Assembly: GCA_937870755.1 (NCBI GenBank)
Contig: CALMZV010000028.1
Span: 124,001-188,000, forward strand
DNA length: 64,000 bases
Source of the DNA: an uncultured Methylocystaceae bacterium
GTDB taxonomy: Bacteria; Pseudomonadota; Alphaproteobacteria; Rhizobiales; Beijerinckiaceae
Direction of reading: 5' to 3'
The notes beneath the pieces were generated by a model. The model ran no database searches, was not told the DNA's origin, and worked only from the letters and a program-made list of their open reading frames with translations. The translations under genes were made by a program, and so were the position numbers. Numbering within the stretch: the first letter of the stretch is position 1; each line of letters starts with the position of its first letter. This document shows, piece by piece, positions 1 to 8,249 of this stretch.

Positions 1-117
1 GCCCGCGGCTTTCGCGCCCGCCTTGGCGCTTTGTCCAATGACATCGTCGAGCGAAGCCGCCGCAACTTTCGCAATCGCCGCGACATCATCCAGGAGCGCA
101 ATGAGACCCGTCGCCAA
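1..117 (-). CDS. DUF808 family inner membrane protein, 5' end only
   Basis: This is the beginning of a gene that runs off the left edge. From a TTG at 117 the frame is open to base 1 (39 codons) and reads MATG-LIALLDDVAAIAKVAAASLDD..., which resembles the start of the DUF808 (YedI-like) membrane proteins, where a LLDDIA motif is followed by an alternating Ala/Lys stretch and a second LDD. The TTG is preferred because GAGAGG lies six bases upstream of it. An in-frame ATG at 144 would add nine residues but has no clear ribosome site. The function of DUF808 proteins is unknown. The call rests on an N-terminal fragment only. Confidence 0.6.
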   Translation of the reverse strand, partial: MATGLIALLDDVAAIAKVAAASLDDVIGQSAKAGAKAAG

Positions 118-316
118 CGCCAACCTCTCGATTCGTGCGCGCATGCGTCGGGGATCGTTTGACGACAGTCGCGGACAAGACCCGGCCCTTTCTGGACCAG
201 GGCGCGCGGCTGGACAACTTGGCGACGCGGAATTTGTTCACGCTGCTGGCGCGCCGGAATCCGCAGGCGGGCTTCTGAAAGCCGCTGTTGCGCGGAAAAT
301 TGTTGCGCAGAAAATT

Positions 317-391
317 TGGAGCGGGCGAAGGGATTCGAACCCTCGACCCCAACCTTGGCAAGGTTGTGCTCTACCCCTGAGCTACACCCGC
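317..391 (-). tRNA. tRNA-Gly (anticodon GCC)
   Basis: Read on the minus strand, 75 bases fold into a complete cloverleaf. The acceptor stem GCGGGTG pairs with CGCCCGC with one G-U pair, followed by T and an encoded CCA. The D arm is GCTC/GAGC, the anticodon stem CAACC/GGTTG encloses the loop TTGCCAA, and the T arm carries GGTTCGAATCC. The anticodon GCC (plus-strand bases 357-359) reads GGC and GGU glycine codons. It stands alone, with no other tRNA nearby. Confidence 0.97.
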
Positions 392-418
392 ATCCGAGCC
401 GGCGACCGCCGACGGCGC

Positions 419-447
419 TATATGGCTCAATCGTATCGAGAATGCAA
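419..447 (-). promoter_or_regulatory. probable promoter of tRNA-Gly
   Basis: On the minus strand, TTGCAT (442-447) and CATATA (419-424) are separated by exactly 17 bases, a housekeeping-sigma arrangement, and lie about 28 bases upstream of the mature tRNA 5' end. The AT-rich -10 stands out in GC-rich surroundings. No start site has been mapped. Confidence 0.45.
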
Positions 448-627
448 CTGGGTTTGCGACGGCTTCGCCGGCCGGCCGGAATGTTGCGGTCATGGGCGGT
501 CCGTCCTATCTGCCGGAGTGTGATGGCGGCGCTCCGCTTCCAGGGCCTGGTCACGGCGCCCGCCCGATGCCATCCGTCTGCATAATGCTCTAGACTGCGC
601 CTGACCGAGATTGAGGAGCCGATTGAT

Positions 628-1521
628 ATGCCGCTGGCCCCGACCGAACGACCGCGCGCCGCCCCGGCCAAGGAAACGACGTCCGCCACCTTCCGGACGG
701 ACGTTCTCACGGCTTCGATGCAGCAACCGGTGCTGGTGGATTTCTGGGCGCCTTGGTGCGGTCCCTGCAAGCAGCTGGCGCCGATTCTGGAAAAGGCGGT
801 CGCCGCGACGGACGGCAAGGTCCTCCTGTACAAGATGAACATCGACGAGCACCCGCAGATCGCGGGGCAGTTGGGCATTCAGTCGATTCCGGCCGTCATT
901 GCTTTCGATCGCGGCAAGGCGGTGGACGGGTTTGTCGGCGCCCTGCCCGAAAGTCAGATCGCCGCGTTCCTCGAACGGCTCGTCGGCCCGCTCGGCGTCG
1001 ACGAATCGGTGCTCCAGGCGGCGGAGGAGGCGATGTCGCGCGGCGAACCCGCAGAAGCCCTCGCCATTCTGACGCCCGTCGTCCAGTCCGACCCCGAGGA
1101 TCTGAAGGCGGTCGGCCTCTATCTACGCGCGCTCGTCGCCGACGATCGCGCCGCGGAGGCCGAGGCCCTGCTCGCCCGGCTCCCCGACGACATGCGCAAG
1201 GACGCCCGGCTTGCGCAGGCCATCGCCGCCATCGATCTCGCCGCGCAGGCCGGCGACGTCGGCGATACGGCGGCGCTGAAACAGCGCGTCGACGCCGATC
1301 CGAACGATCACCAGGCGCGATTCGACCTGGCGCTGGCGCTCAACGCGCAGGGCGCCCGCGCCGAGGCCGCCGACGCATTGCTCGACATTTTCAGGCGCGA
1401 TCGCGCGTGGAACGAGGACGGCGCGCGCAAGCAACTGATCCAGTTCTTCGAATCGTGGGGACCGCTCGACCCGGCGACGAAAGGCGCGCGGCGCAAACTG
1501 TCCTCCATGCTGTTTTCCTGA
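628..1521 (+). CDS. ybbN: thioredoxin-fold co-chaperone with TPR-like tail (YbbN/CnoX type)
   Basis: The 297-residue protein has an N-terminal thioredoxin fold with an intact active site WCGPC at residues 43-47 inside VLVDFWAPWCGPCK. An alpha-helical C-terminal half (about 120-297) resembles the tetratricopeptide region of YbbN/CnoX. Family members hold unfolded proteins and pass them to GroEL/DnaK. The active-site pair C44/C47 suggests it could also do redox chemistry, unlike E. coli YbbN, which lacks a full CxxC. The ATG follows GAGGAG by about ten bases. It is the first gene of a three-gene run with a Lon-N protein and a Trm112-like protein, a set that fits protein quality control. Confidence 0.88.
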   Translation: MPLAPTERPRAAPAKETTSATFRTDVLTASMQQPVLVDFWAPWCGPCKQLAPILEKAVAATDGKVLLYKMNIDEHPQIAGQLGIQSIPAVIAFDRGKAVDGFVGALPESQIAAFLERLVGPLGVDESVLQAAEEAMSRGEPAEALAILTPVVQSDPEDLKAVGLYLRALVADDRAAEAEALLARLPDDMRKDARLAQAIAAIDLAAQAGDVGDTAALKQRVDADPNDHQARFDLALALNAQGARAEAADALLDIFRRDRAWNEDGARKQLIQFFESWGPLDPATKGARRKLSSMLFS

Positions 1522-1532
1522 TCGGAAAAGAC

Positions 1533-2198
1533 ATGCCCAGCAACCGGCGCTATGGCGATCCGGCGGAATTGCCGCCACGCATTCCGCTGTTCCCGCTCGA
1601 AGGCGCATTGCTGCTGCCGCGCGGCGCATTGCCGCTCAATATTTTCGAGCCGCGCTATCTCGCCATGATCGACCACGCTCTGACGACCGATCGCCTGATC
1701 GGCATGATCCAGCCCTTGCCGGACCAGGATGATCACACGAATCCTGCGCTGTATGGCGTGGGTTGTGCGGGCCGCATCACCCAGTTCGCGGAAACCGGCG
1801 ACGGTCGCTACCTCGTCACGCTGACCGGCATCTGCCGGTTTCGGCTACAGGGCGAAACGTCCGGCGATTCGCCGTTCCGCGTCGGCTCGGCCGATTACGC
1901 GACCTTCGCCGGCGACCTCGCGCTGGAGCCCGACAGCACGTCTGTCGATCGATCGGCGCTGCTCGCGACCCTGCGCAGATACGCCGAGAGGAACAACTAT
2001 GCGGTGGACTGGCAAAGCGTGAACAAGGCGCCGACACTCGCCTTGATCGACGCGCTCGCCATGGCCAGCCCCTTCGGGCCGCGGGAGAAACAGGCGCTAC
2101 TGGAGGCGCCTGATCCCGCGACGCGCGCCGAGGTTCTGGTCGCCATCGCCGAGGTCGAAATGGCCGGCGACACGGCGGCGGGCGGCGGTCTGCAATAG
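1533..2198 (+). CDS. Lon protease N-terminal (substrate-binding) domain protein
   Basis: This 221-residue protein corresponds to the LON substrate-binding (PUA-like) domain without the AAA or protease domains. The hallmark IPLFPL near residues 17-22 and the motif PLNIFEPRYLAM at about 34-45 match the family. Related stand-alone Lon-N proteins are common in alphaproteobacteria and have no firmly known role; substrate recognition or regulation of proteolysis is a family-based guess. ATG at 1533 is preceded by GGAAAA and lies eleven bases after the thioredoxin-TPR stop, so the two are probably co-transcribed and translated in sequence. Confidence 0.82.
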   Translation: MPSNRRYGDPAELPPRIPLFPLEGALLLPRGALPLNIFEPRYLAMIDHALTTDRLIGMIQPLPDQDDHTNPALYGVGCAGRITQFAETGDGRYLVTLTGICRFRLQGETSGDSPFRVGSADYATFAGDLALEPDSTSVDRSALLATLRRYAERNNYAVDWQSVNKAPTLALIDALAMASPFGPREKQALLEAPDPATRAEVLVAIAEVEMAGDTAAGGGLQ

Positions 2199-2210
2199 GA
2201 GAACGAGCAC

Positions 2211-2417
2211 ATGAACGAGCCTTCGACTCCGCGCGAAAAGAGCGAATCGGCGCGTATCGATCCCCGCCTGCTGGAGATTCTGGTCTGTCCGCTGACCAAG
2301 ACGACGTTGGAATACGACGCCGACAGGCAGGAACTGATCTCCCGCGCTGCGAATCTTGCCTATCCCATTCGCGACGGCATTCCGATCATGCTGCCGGACG
2401 AAGCGCGCAAGATCTAG
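2211..2417 (+). CDS. Trm112/YcaR-like small protein (UPF0434)
   Basis: A 68-residue protein with the typical core [11 protein letters not shown] (residues 20-30) and [11 protein letters not shown] near the C-terminus, which is the Trm112/YcaR signature. In eukaryotes and archaea Trm112 activates several methyltransferases; the bacterial homologues have no proven partner in most species. Only one cysteine (C26) remains, so the zinc site of classical Trm112 is absent, as in other alphaproteobacterial members. AGGAG eight bases before the ATG supports the start. It closes the three-gene operon that begins at 628. Confidence 0.85.
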   Translation: MNEPSTPREKSESARIDPRLLEILVCPLTKTTLEYDADRQELISRAANLAYPIRDGIPIMLPDEARKI

Positions 2418-2440
2418 CCGCCCATCGACTGTGACCAATT

Positions 2441-2455
2441 TGGCGGCAGTTTGCG
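2441..2455 (+). promoter_or_regulatory. probable sigma-54 (-24/-12) promoter of the ammonium transporter gene
   Basis: TGGCGGCAGTTTGCG matches the RpoN consensus TGGCAC-N4-TTGCW with correct spacing: the TGGC and TTGC blocks are both exact, and the mismatches are in the intervening AC and the last base. It lies 128 bases before the amt ATG in a gap without genes. Sigma-54 control with NtrC is the known rule for ammonium transporter genes in proteobacteria. I saw no clear NtrC site, but it could lie inside the upstream coding region. Confidence 0.6.
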
Positions 2456-2582
2456 CGCATTTTCCGCCGTCGACGGCTTTCGAATAGGCGATCTGGCGCA
2501 CGATCGTCTTGCCTGCGTCCGCCTGTGCATTTTTGATCGGAGCGTCCATCGCAACGGCGCTACGCCCCACTTCTGTGCAGCC

Positions 2583-3896
2583 ATGTCAAGTTTCCTCCGC
2601 GGACGCGGACTCCTGACGCTCGCCCTTCTGCCGGTCTCGGCCCCCGCCTTGGCCGCGCAACCGGCCATCAGCGCAGCCGATACCGGCTTCATGATCGTCG
2701 CCACGGCGCTTGTGCTGATGATGACGATTCCAGGGCTGGCGTTGTTCTACGCCGGCATGGTGCGCAAGAAGAACGTGCTGGCGACAATGGCGCAGAGTTT
2801 CGCGGCGACCGCGCTGGTCTCGCTGCTGTGGTTCGCCTGCGCCTATTCGCTGGCTTTCCACGGCGAGGGCGCGTGGATCGGCGATTTCGGCCGAAGCTTT
2901 TTCGCCGGCGTCGCGCTTGAAACGGTCAGCCCTTTCGCCAAGACCATCCCGGAGATGCTTTTTGCGACGTATCAGATGACCTTCGCCGTCATCACCTGCG
3001 CGCTGGTCGCGGGCGCGGTCGCCGATCGGATGAAATTCTCGGCGTTCCTCATCTTCTCCACGGTCTGGCTGTTCGTCGTCTACGCGCCGACCGCGCATTG
3101 GGTCTGGGGCGGCGGCTTTCTGGCGAGCTGGGGCGTGATCGATTTCGCCGGCGGCATCGTGGTCCACATCAACGCCGGCGTCGCCGGACTCGTCGCCGCG
3201 CTCGTGCTCGGCCAGCGACAGGGATACGGCAGGGACAATCTGGCGCCTTTCGATCTGACGCTGGCGGCCATCGGCACGGGGTTGCTGTGGGTCGGCTGGT
3301 TCGGTTTCAACGGCGGCTCCGCGCTTTCGGCGGGCTCGCGCGCGATCTTCGCGATTGTCGCGACTCATCTGGCGGCCTGCGCCGGCGCCGTCGTGTGGAG
3401 CGCGCTCGAATGGATCGAGCGCGGCAAGCCATCCGTGCTCGGCATCGTCTCCGGCGCCATTTCCGGTCTTGGCACGATCACGCCCGCGTCCGGCTACGTC
3501 CTGCCGTGGCACGGAGTTCTGATCGGCCTGATCGCCGGCGCGGTCTGCTACTTCTTCTGCACGCGTGTGAAAATCTGGCTCCGCTACGACGATTCGCTGG
3601 ATGTGTTCGGCGTGCATGGCGTCGGCGGCGTTCTCGGCACGTTGATGGCGGGCGTGTTCGCCACCGCGGCGGTCAGCGCCAGCGCAACAGACCCCGGCGT
3701 ATCCGGCCTCCTCGAAGGCGCCTCGCGCCAGCTCGGGTTGCAGGCGCTGGGGGTGGCGATCGTGGCCGTGTGGTGCGCGGCCGGCACATGGGTCGCGCTC
3801 AAAGTCGCCGGATTTCTGTCCGGCCTGCGCGTCACGCGCGACGACGAGCGTCTGGGACTCGATCTTGCCTTGCACGGCGAGGCGATCCATCAATGA
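2583..3896 (+). CDS. amtB: ammonium transporter, Amt/MEP/Rh family
   Basis: The 437-residue protein starts with a signal-like segment ending near ALAAQ (residues 20-26) and continues as a polytopic membrane protein with about eleven helices. The channel residues of AmtB are present: the twin histidines H195 (VVHINAG) and H345 (GVHGVGG), D187 in IDFAGG, and the AFHGEG region near 91-96. It conducts ammonium/ammonia across the inner membrane. ATG 2583 is chosen over the longer frame from 2451 because that start would fall within the probable sigma-54 promoter and precedes the signal sequence with a non-hydrophobic leader. No glnK is adjacent, although glnK-amtB pairing is usual. Confidence 0.93.
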   Translation: MSSFLRGRGLLTLALLPVSAPALAAQPAISAADTGFMIVATALVLMMTIPGLALFYAGMVRKKNVLATMAQSFAATALVSLLWFACAYSLAFHGEGAWIGDFGRSFFAGVALETVSPFAKTIPEMLFATYQMTFAVITCALVAGAVADRMKFSAFLIFSTVWLFVVYAPTAHWVWGGGFLASWGVIDFAGGIVVHINAGVAGLVAALVLGQRQGYGRDNLAPFDLTLAAIGTGLLWVGWFGFNGGSALSAGSRAIFAIVATHLAACAGAVVWSALEWIERGKPSVLGIVSGAISGLGTITPASGYVLPWHGVLIGLIAGAVCYFFCTRVKIWLRYDDSLDVFGVHGVGGVLGTLMAGVFATAAVSASATDPGVSGLLEGASRQLGLQALGVAIVAVWCAAGTWVALKVAGFLSGLRVTRDDERLGLDLALHGEAIHQ

Positions 3897-3946
3897 GTCG
3901 CTGACGCCGTTCGCGTCGGATCAGGACGAGAGACGACGCGCCACAC

Positions 3947-4810
3947 ATGACACCGATCGAATCCCTGCTCGAAATTCTCGATCTGGAGAAGATCGAGCAC
4001 AACATCTATCGCGGCCGTTCGCCGCAGGTCGGCTGGCAACGCGTGTTCGGCGGGCTGGTGATTTCGCAGGCGCTGGTCGCTGCAGCCCGCACCGTGCCGG
4101 ATCGTCCGCCGCATTCGCTCCACGGATATTTCGTGCTGCCGGGCGATCCATCCGTGCCCATCGTCTACGAGGTGGACCGCATTCGCGACGGCAAGTCGTT
4201 CACCACCCGCAATTGCGTGGCGATTCAGCACGGGCGGCCCATCTTCTCGCTGTCCGCCTCGTTTCAGGCGGAGGAGACGGGCCTCGAACACGCCTTTGCG
4301 ATGCCCAGCGTCCCTCCGCCGGAGCAATTGCCGTCGGAGGCCGAACTGAAGGCCGGTTTCACCGAAAAAACGCCCGAGCCGATTCGCCGCTATTTCGACC
4401 AGCCCCGGCCGATCGAGGCGCGCCATGTCGACCAGAGCCGATACAAGCCGCGCGCCGGAATTCCTGGCGAACCGATACAATATGTCTGGTTCCGAGCGAC
4501 GGAGCGATTGCCCGACGACCCTGCCATCCATCGCGCCGTGCTCGCCTACCTGTCGGACATGACGCTGCTCGACACCGCGCTCATCGCCCACGGCCGTTCG
4601 GGCTTCGACCGCGACATGCAGGTGGCGAGCCTCGATCATGCGTTCTGGTTTCACCGGCCCTTCCGGGCGGACGACTGGCTTCTCTATGCACAGGACAGTC
4701 CGACGAGTTCCGGCGCGCGCGGACTGACGCGCGGTTTGATCTACTCGCGCGACGGCGCGCTGATCGCATCGGTGGCGCAGGAGGGTTTGATCCGGCGCCG
4801 CGACGGGTAA
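3947..4810 (+). CDS. tesB: acyl-CoA thioesterase II
   Basis: At 287 residues this matches TesB in length and has the double hot-dog organisation. The catalytic triad of E. coli TesB aligns at the same positions: D204 (AYLSD), S228 in place of T228 (QVASLDHAFWFH), and Q278 (VAQEG). It hydrolyses medium- and long-chain acyl-CoA to free acid and CoA in the cytoplasm. It sits alone between amt and ftsK, 50 bases after the amt stop, and has only a weak ribosome site. The Thr to Ser change should be conservative for the hydrogen-bonding role. Confidence 0.92.
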   Translation: MTPIESLLEILDLEKIEHNIYRGRSPQVGWQRVFGGLVISQALVAAARTVPDRPPHSLHGYFVLPGDPSVPIVYEVDRIRDGKSFTTRNCVAIQHGRPIFSLSASFQAEETGLEHAFAMPSVPPPEQLPSEAELKAGFTEKTPEPIRRYFDQPRPIEARHVDQSRYKPRAGIPGEPIQYVWFRATERLPDDPAIHRAVLAYLSDMTLLDTALIAHGRSGFDRDMQVASLDHAFWFHRPFRADDWLLYAQDSPTSSGARGLTRGLIYSRDGALIASVAQEGLIRRRDG

Positions 4811-4811
4811 G

Positions 4812-4828
4812 GTTAAGCGGTCCTTAAC
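4812..4828 (+). promoter_or_regulatory. CtrA-type box TTAA-N7-TTAAC upstream of ftsK
   Basis: TTAA (4813-4816), seven bases, then TTAAC (4824-4828) is a perfect match to the full CtrA recognition pattern of alphaproteobacteria, located 75-90 bases before the ftsK start. The same bases also form a 6-bp inverted repeat (GTTAAG/CTTAAC), so a hairpin in the tesB tail is an alternative reading. TTAA is rare in this GC-rich window and I saw no second copy with this spacing. Confidence 0.6.
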
Positions 4829-4902
4829 TTCACTTTCCTAGCTTGGCGCAGGACGTCGAACGGCCGGACATCCTCCCTTTTTGACAGCGCCAGGTTGGTT
4901 GA

Positions 4903-7398
4903 ATGCGCAGTGCAAGCTCCCTGCTTTCCGCAGACGCGATCCCGCTCGCCGCGCGGCGATTTCTGGCGCGCCGCGCTGCCGAAATCGGCGGGCTCCTGCT
5001 GATCGTCGCGGTCGTGCTGGTTGGTCTGGCGCTCGCGACCTGGTCCACGCGCGATCCGAGCATAAATCACGCGACGGCAGGCCCCATTCGCAATGTGCTG
5101 GGGGCGCGTGGCGCGGTGCTGGCGGATCTGCTGACCCAGATATTCGGTCTGGCTTCCCTCGCGCTGGTGGCGCCGCTTGGATTGTGGGGCTGGCGGCTGA
5201 TCGCCGAACATCGGCTCGACCGCTTGCGCTGGCGCGTGTTGCTGTGGCTCGTCGGCGCTGTGTGCGCGGCCGGCGTGGCCTCGCTGTTGCCGGCGCCCGA
5301 CCGCTGGCCTCTGCCGTCGGGCCTCGGCGGTATGATCGGGGACGCCATTACGAGCCTTCCCCGCCGCTTGGCTCCCTCGCCTCTGGTTGGTTTCGGCGCG
5401 GCGATCGCGCTTTCGGCAGCCGCGCTGCTGTCGCTGGCCGCCGCCTGCGCGTCGAGCAGGACCGCCGTTCCGGAGCCGGAGCCGGAGCCGATACAGCCAA
5501 AGCGGCGCGCACGCGCCGACGACGACGACGAGCCGGGCGCCGCGGTGGCCTGGCTCGGCGCCGTCCACCATGCCGGCCTGTCGGCGCGCGGCGCGGTCGA
5601 GCGGATGGGGCAGCGGCTGAAAGAGCGCCTTGGGCGCCAAAGCGAGCCGAAAGACGAAGCCGTCGCTCCGGCGCCGGCGCGCGGGCGGGACAGAATCGAG
5701 CCGCTGTTCCCCGAAAGCCCGGCGCCGAAAACGCCGCCGCGTCTGGAACTCGAACCGATCTCCGTCGAAGCGGAAACGCCGGACGTCCGCCCTGCCGAAG
5801 ATCGGCCGGAAAAAACCGCCCGCCGTCCCGCGCGCATCGCCAGATCCGACGCGCCCGGACATTACGCGCCGCCGGCGCTCGGCCTGCTGACCGAGGCGAA
5901 AAAATCCTCCGGGCGGCGGCTCTCGCAGGATGCGCTGGAGCAGAATGCGCGTCTTCTCGAAGGCGTGCTCGACGATTTCGGCGTGAAGGGCGAAATCATC
6001 AACGTGCGCCCCGGCCCCGTCGTCACGCTCTACGAACTGGAGCCCGCGCCCGGCATCAAGTCTTCGCGCGTCATCGGTCTCGCCGACGACATCGCACGTT
6101 CGATGGCGGCGATTTCCGCGCGCGTCGCCGTGGTGCAGGGACGAAACGCGATCGGCGTCGAACTGCCGAACCAGGATCGCGAAACCGTCTATCTGCGCGA
6201 GCTGCTCGCTTCGCAGGAATTCGAAGCGTCGAAACATCGGCTGGCGATTGCGCTTGGCAAGACGATCGGCGGCGAGGCGGTCATCGTCGATCTCGCACGC
6301 ATGCCGCATCTGCTGGTCGCCGGAACGACCGGCTCGGGCAAGTCTGTCGCCATCAACACGATGGTGCTGTCGTTGCTCTATCGACTGAAGCCGCAGGAGT
6401 GCCGGCTGATCATGGTCGATCCGAAAATGCTGGAACTATCCGTCTATGACGGCATTCCGCACCTGCTGACGCCCGTCGTCACCGACCCCAAGAAGGCGGT
6501 CGTCGCGCTCAAATGGGCGGTGCGCGAGATGGAGGATCGCTACAAGAAAATGTCGAAGGTCGGCGTGCGCAATATCGATGGTTTCAACGCCCGCGTCGCG
6601 GAGGCCGCCAGCGCCGGCAAGACCATCACGCGCACCGTGCAGACCGGATTCGACCGGGAGACCGGCGAGGCGATCTACGAACAGGAGGAGATGGATCTCA
6701 AGCCGCTGCCGTATATCGTCGTGATCGTCGACGAGATGGCCGATCTCATGATGGTGGCCGGCAAGGACATCGAGGGCGCCATCCAAAGGTTGGCGCAGAT
6801 GGCGCGCGCCGCCGGCATTCATCTCATCATGGCGACGCAGCGACCTTCGGTCGACGTCATCACAGGCACGATCAAGGCGAATTTCCCGACACGCATCTCG
6901 TTCCAGGTGACCTCGAAGATCGACAGCCGCACGATTCTCGGCGAGCAGGGCGCAGAGCAGCTGCTGGGGCAGGGCGACATGCTCTACATGGCCGGCGGCG
7001 GGCGCATTTCCCGCGTGCACGGGCCGTTCGTCTCCGACCACGAGGTCGAGAAGGTCGTCGCCCATTTGAAGACGCAGGGCGCGCCCGAATATCTCGACGC
7101 CATCACCGTGGACGAGGACGAGGATGGGGGCGAAAGCGGCGGCGCGGGCGACTATGGCGATGAATCCGGCGACCTCTACGACCGCGCCGTCAATATCGTG
7201 CTGCGCGACCGCAAGTGTTCCACGAGCTATATCCAGCGCCGTTTGTCGATTGGCTACAACAAGGCGGCCTCGCTCGTCGAGCGAATGGAGCAGGAAGGCG
7301 TGGTTGGTCAGGCCAATCACGCCGGCAAGCGTGAAATTCTCGTCGGCAGCCCCGAGCGCGACGCCATGGGCCGCGTCGTCCAGTTCGAGGACGATTGA
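4903..7398 (+). CDS. ftsK: DNA translocase FtsK
   Basis: An 831-residue septal DNA pump. The N-terminus carries several membrane helices (within about 25-190), followed by a low-complexity Pro/Glu/Arg linker with a PEPEPEP repeat near 190-200. The motor domain begins near 330 with Walker A GTTGSGKS at 474-481 and Walker B VIVDEMAD near 605-612. A winged-helix gamma domain occupies the last ~70 residues and would read KOPS sequences. It moves chromosome ends through the closing septum and activates XerCD at dif. The start follows AGG nine bases upstream. The CtrA-type box upstream suggests cell-cycle control. Confidence 0.96.
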   Translation: MRSASSLLSADAIPLAARRFLARRAAEIGGLLLIVAVVLVGLALATWSTRDPSINHATAGPIRNVLGARGAVLADLLTQIFGLASLALVAPLGLWGWRLIAEHRLDRLRWRVLLWLVGAVCAAGVASLLPAPDRWPLPSGLGGMIGDAITSLPRRLAPSPLVGFGAAIALSAAALLSLAAACASSRTAVPEPEPEPIQPKRRARADDDDEPGAAVAWLGAVHHAGLSARGAVERMGQRLKERLGRQSEPKDEAVAPAPARGRDRIEPLFPESPAPKTPPRLELEPISVEAETPDVRPAEDRPEKTARRPARIARSDAPGHYAPPALGLLTEAKKSSGRRLSQDALEQNARLLEGVLDDFGVKGEIINVRPGPVVTLYELEPAPGIKSSRVIGLADDIARSMAAISARVAVVQGRNAIGVELPNQDRETVYLRELLASQEFEASKHRLAIALGKTIGGEAVIVDLARMPHLLVAGTTGSGKSVAINTMVLSLLYRLKPQECRLIMVDPKMLELSVYDGIPHLLTPVVTDPKKAVVALKWAVREMEDRYKKMSKVGVRNIDGFNARVAEAASAGKTITRTVQTGFDRETGEAIYEQEEMDLKPLPYIVVIVDEMADLMMVAGKDIEGAIQRLAQMARAAGIHLIMATQRPSVDVITGTIKANFPTRISFQVTSKIDSRTILGEQGAEQLLGQGDMLYMAGGGRISRVHGPFVSDHEVEKVVAHLKTQGAPEYLDAITVDEDEDGGESGGAGDYGDESGDLYDRAVNIVLRDRKCSTSYIQRRLSIGYNKAASLVERMEQEGVVGQANHAGKREILVGSPERDAMGRVVQFEDD

Positions 7399-7475
7399 GT
7401 CGACCTTCAAATCGCCACGAGCGCCGCCTACCTGATCGGCGCCGAAGCTCTCGGTTCGGTTGAAAGGTTCGCTTG

Positions 7476-8213
7476 ATGGTGCGCATATCCCGTTTCACGG
7501 TCGCGGTCGCGCTGGCCAAATCGTCGATGCTGGCCATATCCTCAACGCTGGCCATGTCGTCGGTGCTCGCCGTGTCGTTGGCGATGTCGTCTGCGCCTGC
7601 CCTCGCCCAGGCGGCCAGGGAGCAGCCGGCGCCGGTAAAACAGGCCGCAAAGCCTGCCGACGCCCCTATCATGGACCGTGAAACCGCCATCGAGAAGGCT
7701 AACGCTTATCTCAATGGCGCGAGCACGATGGTCGCCGATTTCGTTCAGATCGCCGCCGACGGGCGTCGATCCGAAGGCAAACTCTACGTCCAGCGCCCCG
7801 GCCGCATGCGGTTCGAATATGCCCGGCCCGCGACGCTCGAGATCGTCGCCGACGGCACCTCCGTCTCCATTCGCGATCGCAAGCTGGCGACGCAAGACCT
7901 CTATTTCATCAAACAGACGCCGCTGAAATTCCTGCTCAAAAGCAACATCGACCTGTCGAAGGACGTGAAGGTCCTCAAAGTCGAGGGCGACCCGAAACAG
8001 ATCACCATCACGGTCGAGGACAAGGCGACGTTCGGCGGCACGTCGCGCATCAAGCTCATCTTCGATCCGAAGACCTTCAGCCTGAAGCAGTGGCACGTGA
8101 CCGACCCGCAGGGCTACGAGACGCTGGTGTCGCTGTTCAACATTGATCTCGGTCGCAAACCTGATTCCAACCTGTTCGTCATCAATACCGAACGCATGCT
8201 CTCCCCGAACTGA
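7476..8213 (+). CDS. lolA: LolA-family outer membrane lipoprotein carrier protein
   Basis: A 245-residue exported protein. The first ~43 residues are an unusually long signal peptide with repeated SSxLA[IMV] units, ending near PALAQA. The mature part has the LolA half-barrel features: MVADFVQ, GKLYVQRPGRMRFEY, and a C-terminal SLFNIDLGRK. LolA carries lipoproteins across the periplasm from LolCDE to LolB. Its position directly after ftsK is common in alphaproteobacteria. ATG 7476 follows AAAGG; an overlapping TTG at 7473 is less likely. The signal repeat is described separately. Confidence 0.85.
   Translation: MVRISRFTVAVALAKSSMLAISSTLAMSSVLAVSLAMSSAPALAQAAREQPAPVKQAAKPADAPIMDRETAIEKANAYLNGASTMVADFVQIAADGRRSEGKLYVQRPGRMRFEYARPATLEIVADGTSVSIRDRKLATQDLYFIKQTPLKFLLKSNIDLSKDVKVLKVEGDPKQITITVEDKATFGGTSRIKLIFDPKTFSLKQWHVTDPQGYETLVSLFNIDLGRKPDSNLFVINTERMLSPN
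7521..7574 (+). repeat. three degenerate 18-bp tandem repeats inside the lolA signal sequence
   Basis: Units at 7521-7538, 7539-7556 and 7557-7574 follow the pattern TCSTCRAYGCTSGCCRTR and encode SSMLAI, SSTLAM and SSVLAV. They extend the hydrophobic core of the lolA signal peptide. A partial fourth unit (TCGTTGGCGATG) follows. Confidence 0.7.
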
Positions 8214-8221
8214 ACGGGGAT

Positions 8222-8238
8222 AAGCCCGCTGCGGGCTT
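8222..8238 (+). terminator. possible terminator hairpin after lolA
   Basis: AAGCCCGC-T-GCGGGCTT is a perfect inverted repeat nine bases after the lolA stop and before xthA. There is no long T-run after it, so termination would be weak or Rho-assisted. Confidence 0.35.
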
Positions 8239-8249
8239 GCGCGCGGCCG

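Noticed and set aside
2586-3893. 435-residue open frame antisense to the ammonium transporter gene
   Set aside because: It is rich in Arg/Ala/Asp with no family resemblance and lies exactly opposite a well-supported gene; high GC content makes such frames common.
4813-6309. 498-residue open frame antisense to ftsK
   Set aside because: Composition is typical of a GC-rich antisense frame, and the ftsK frame is certain.
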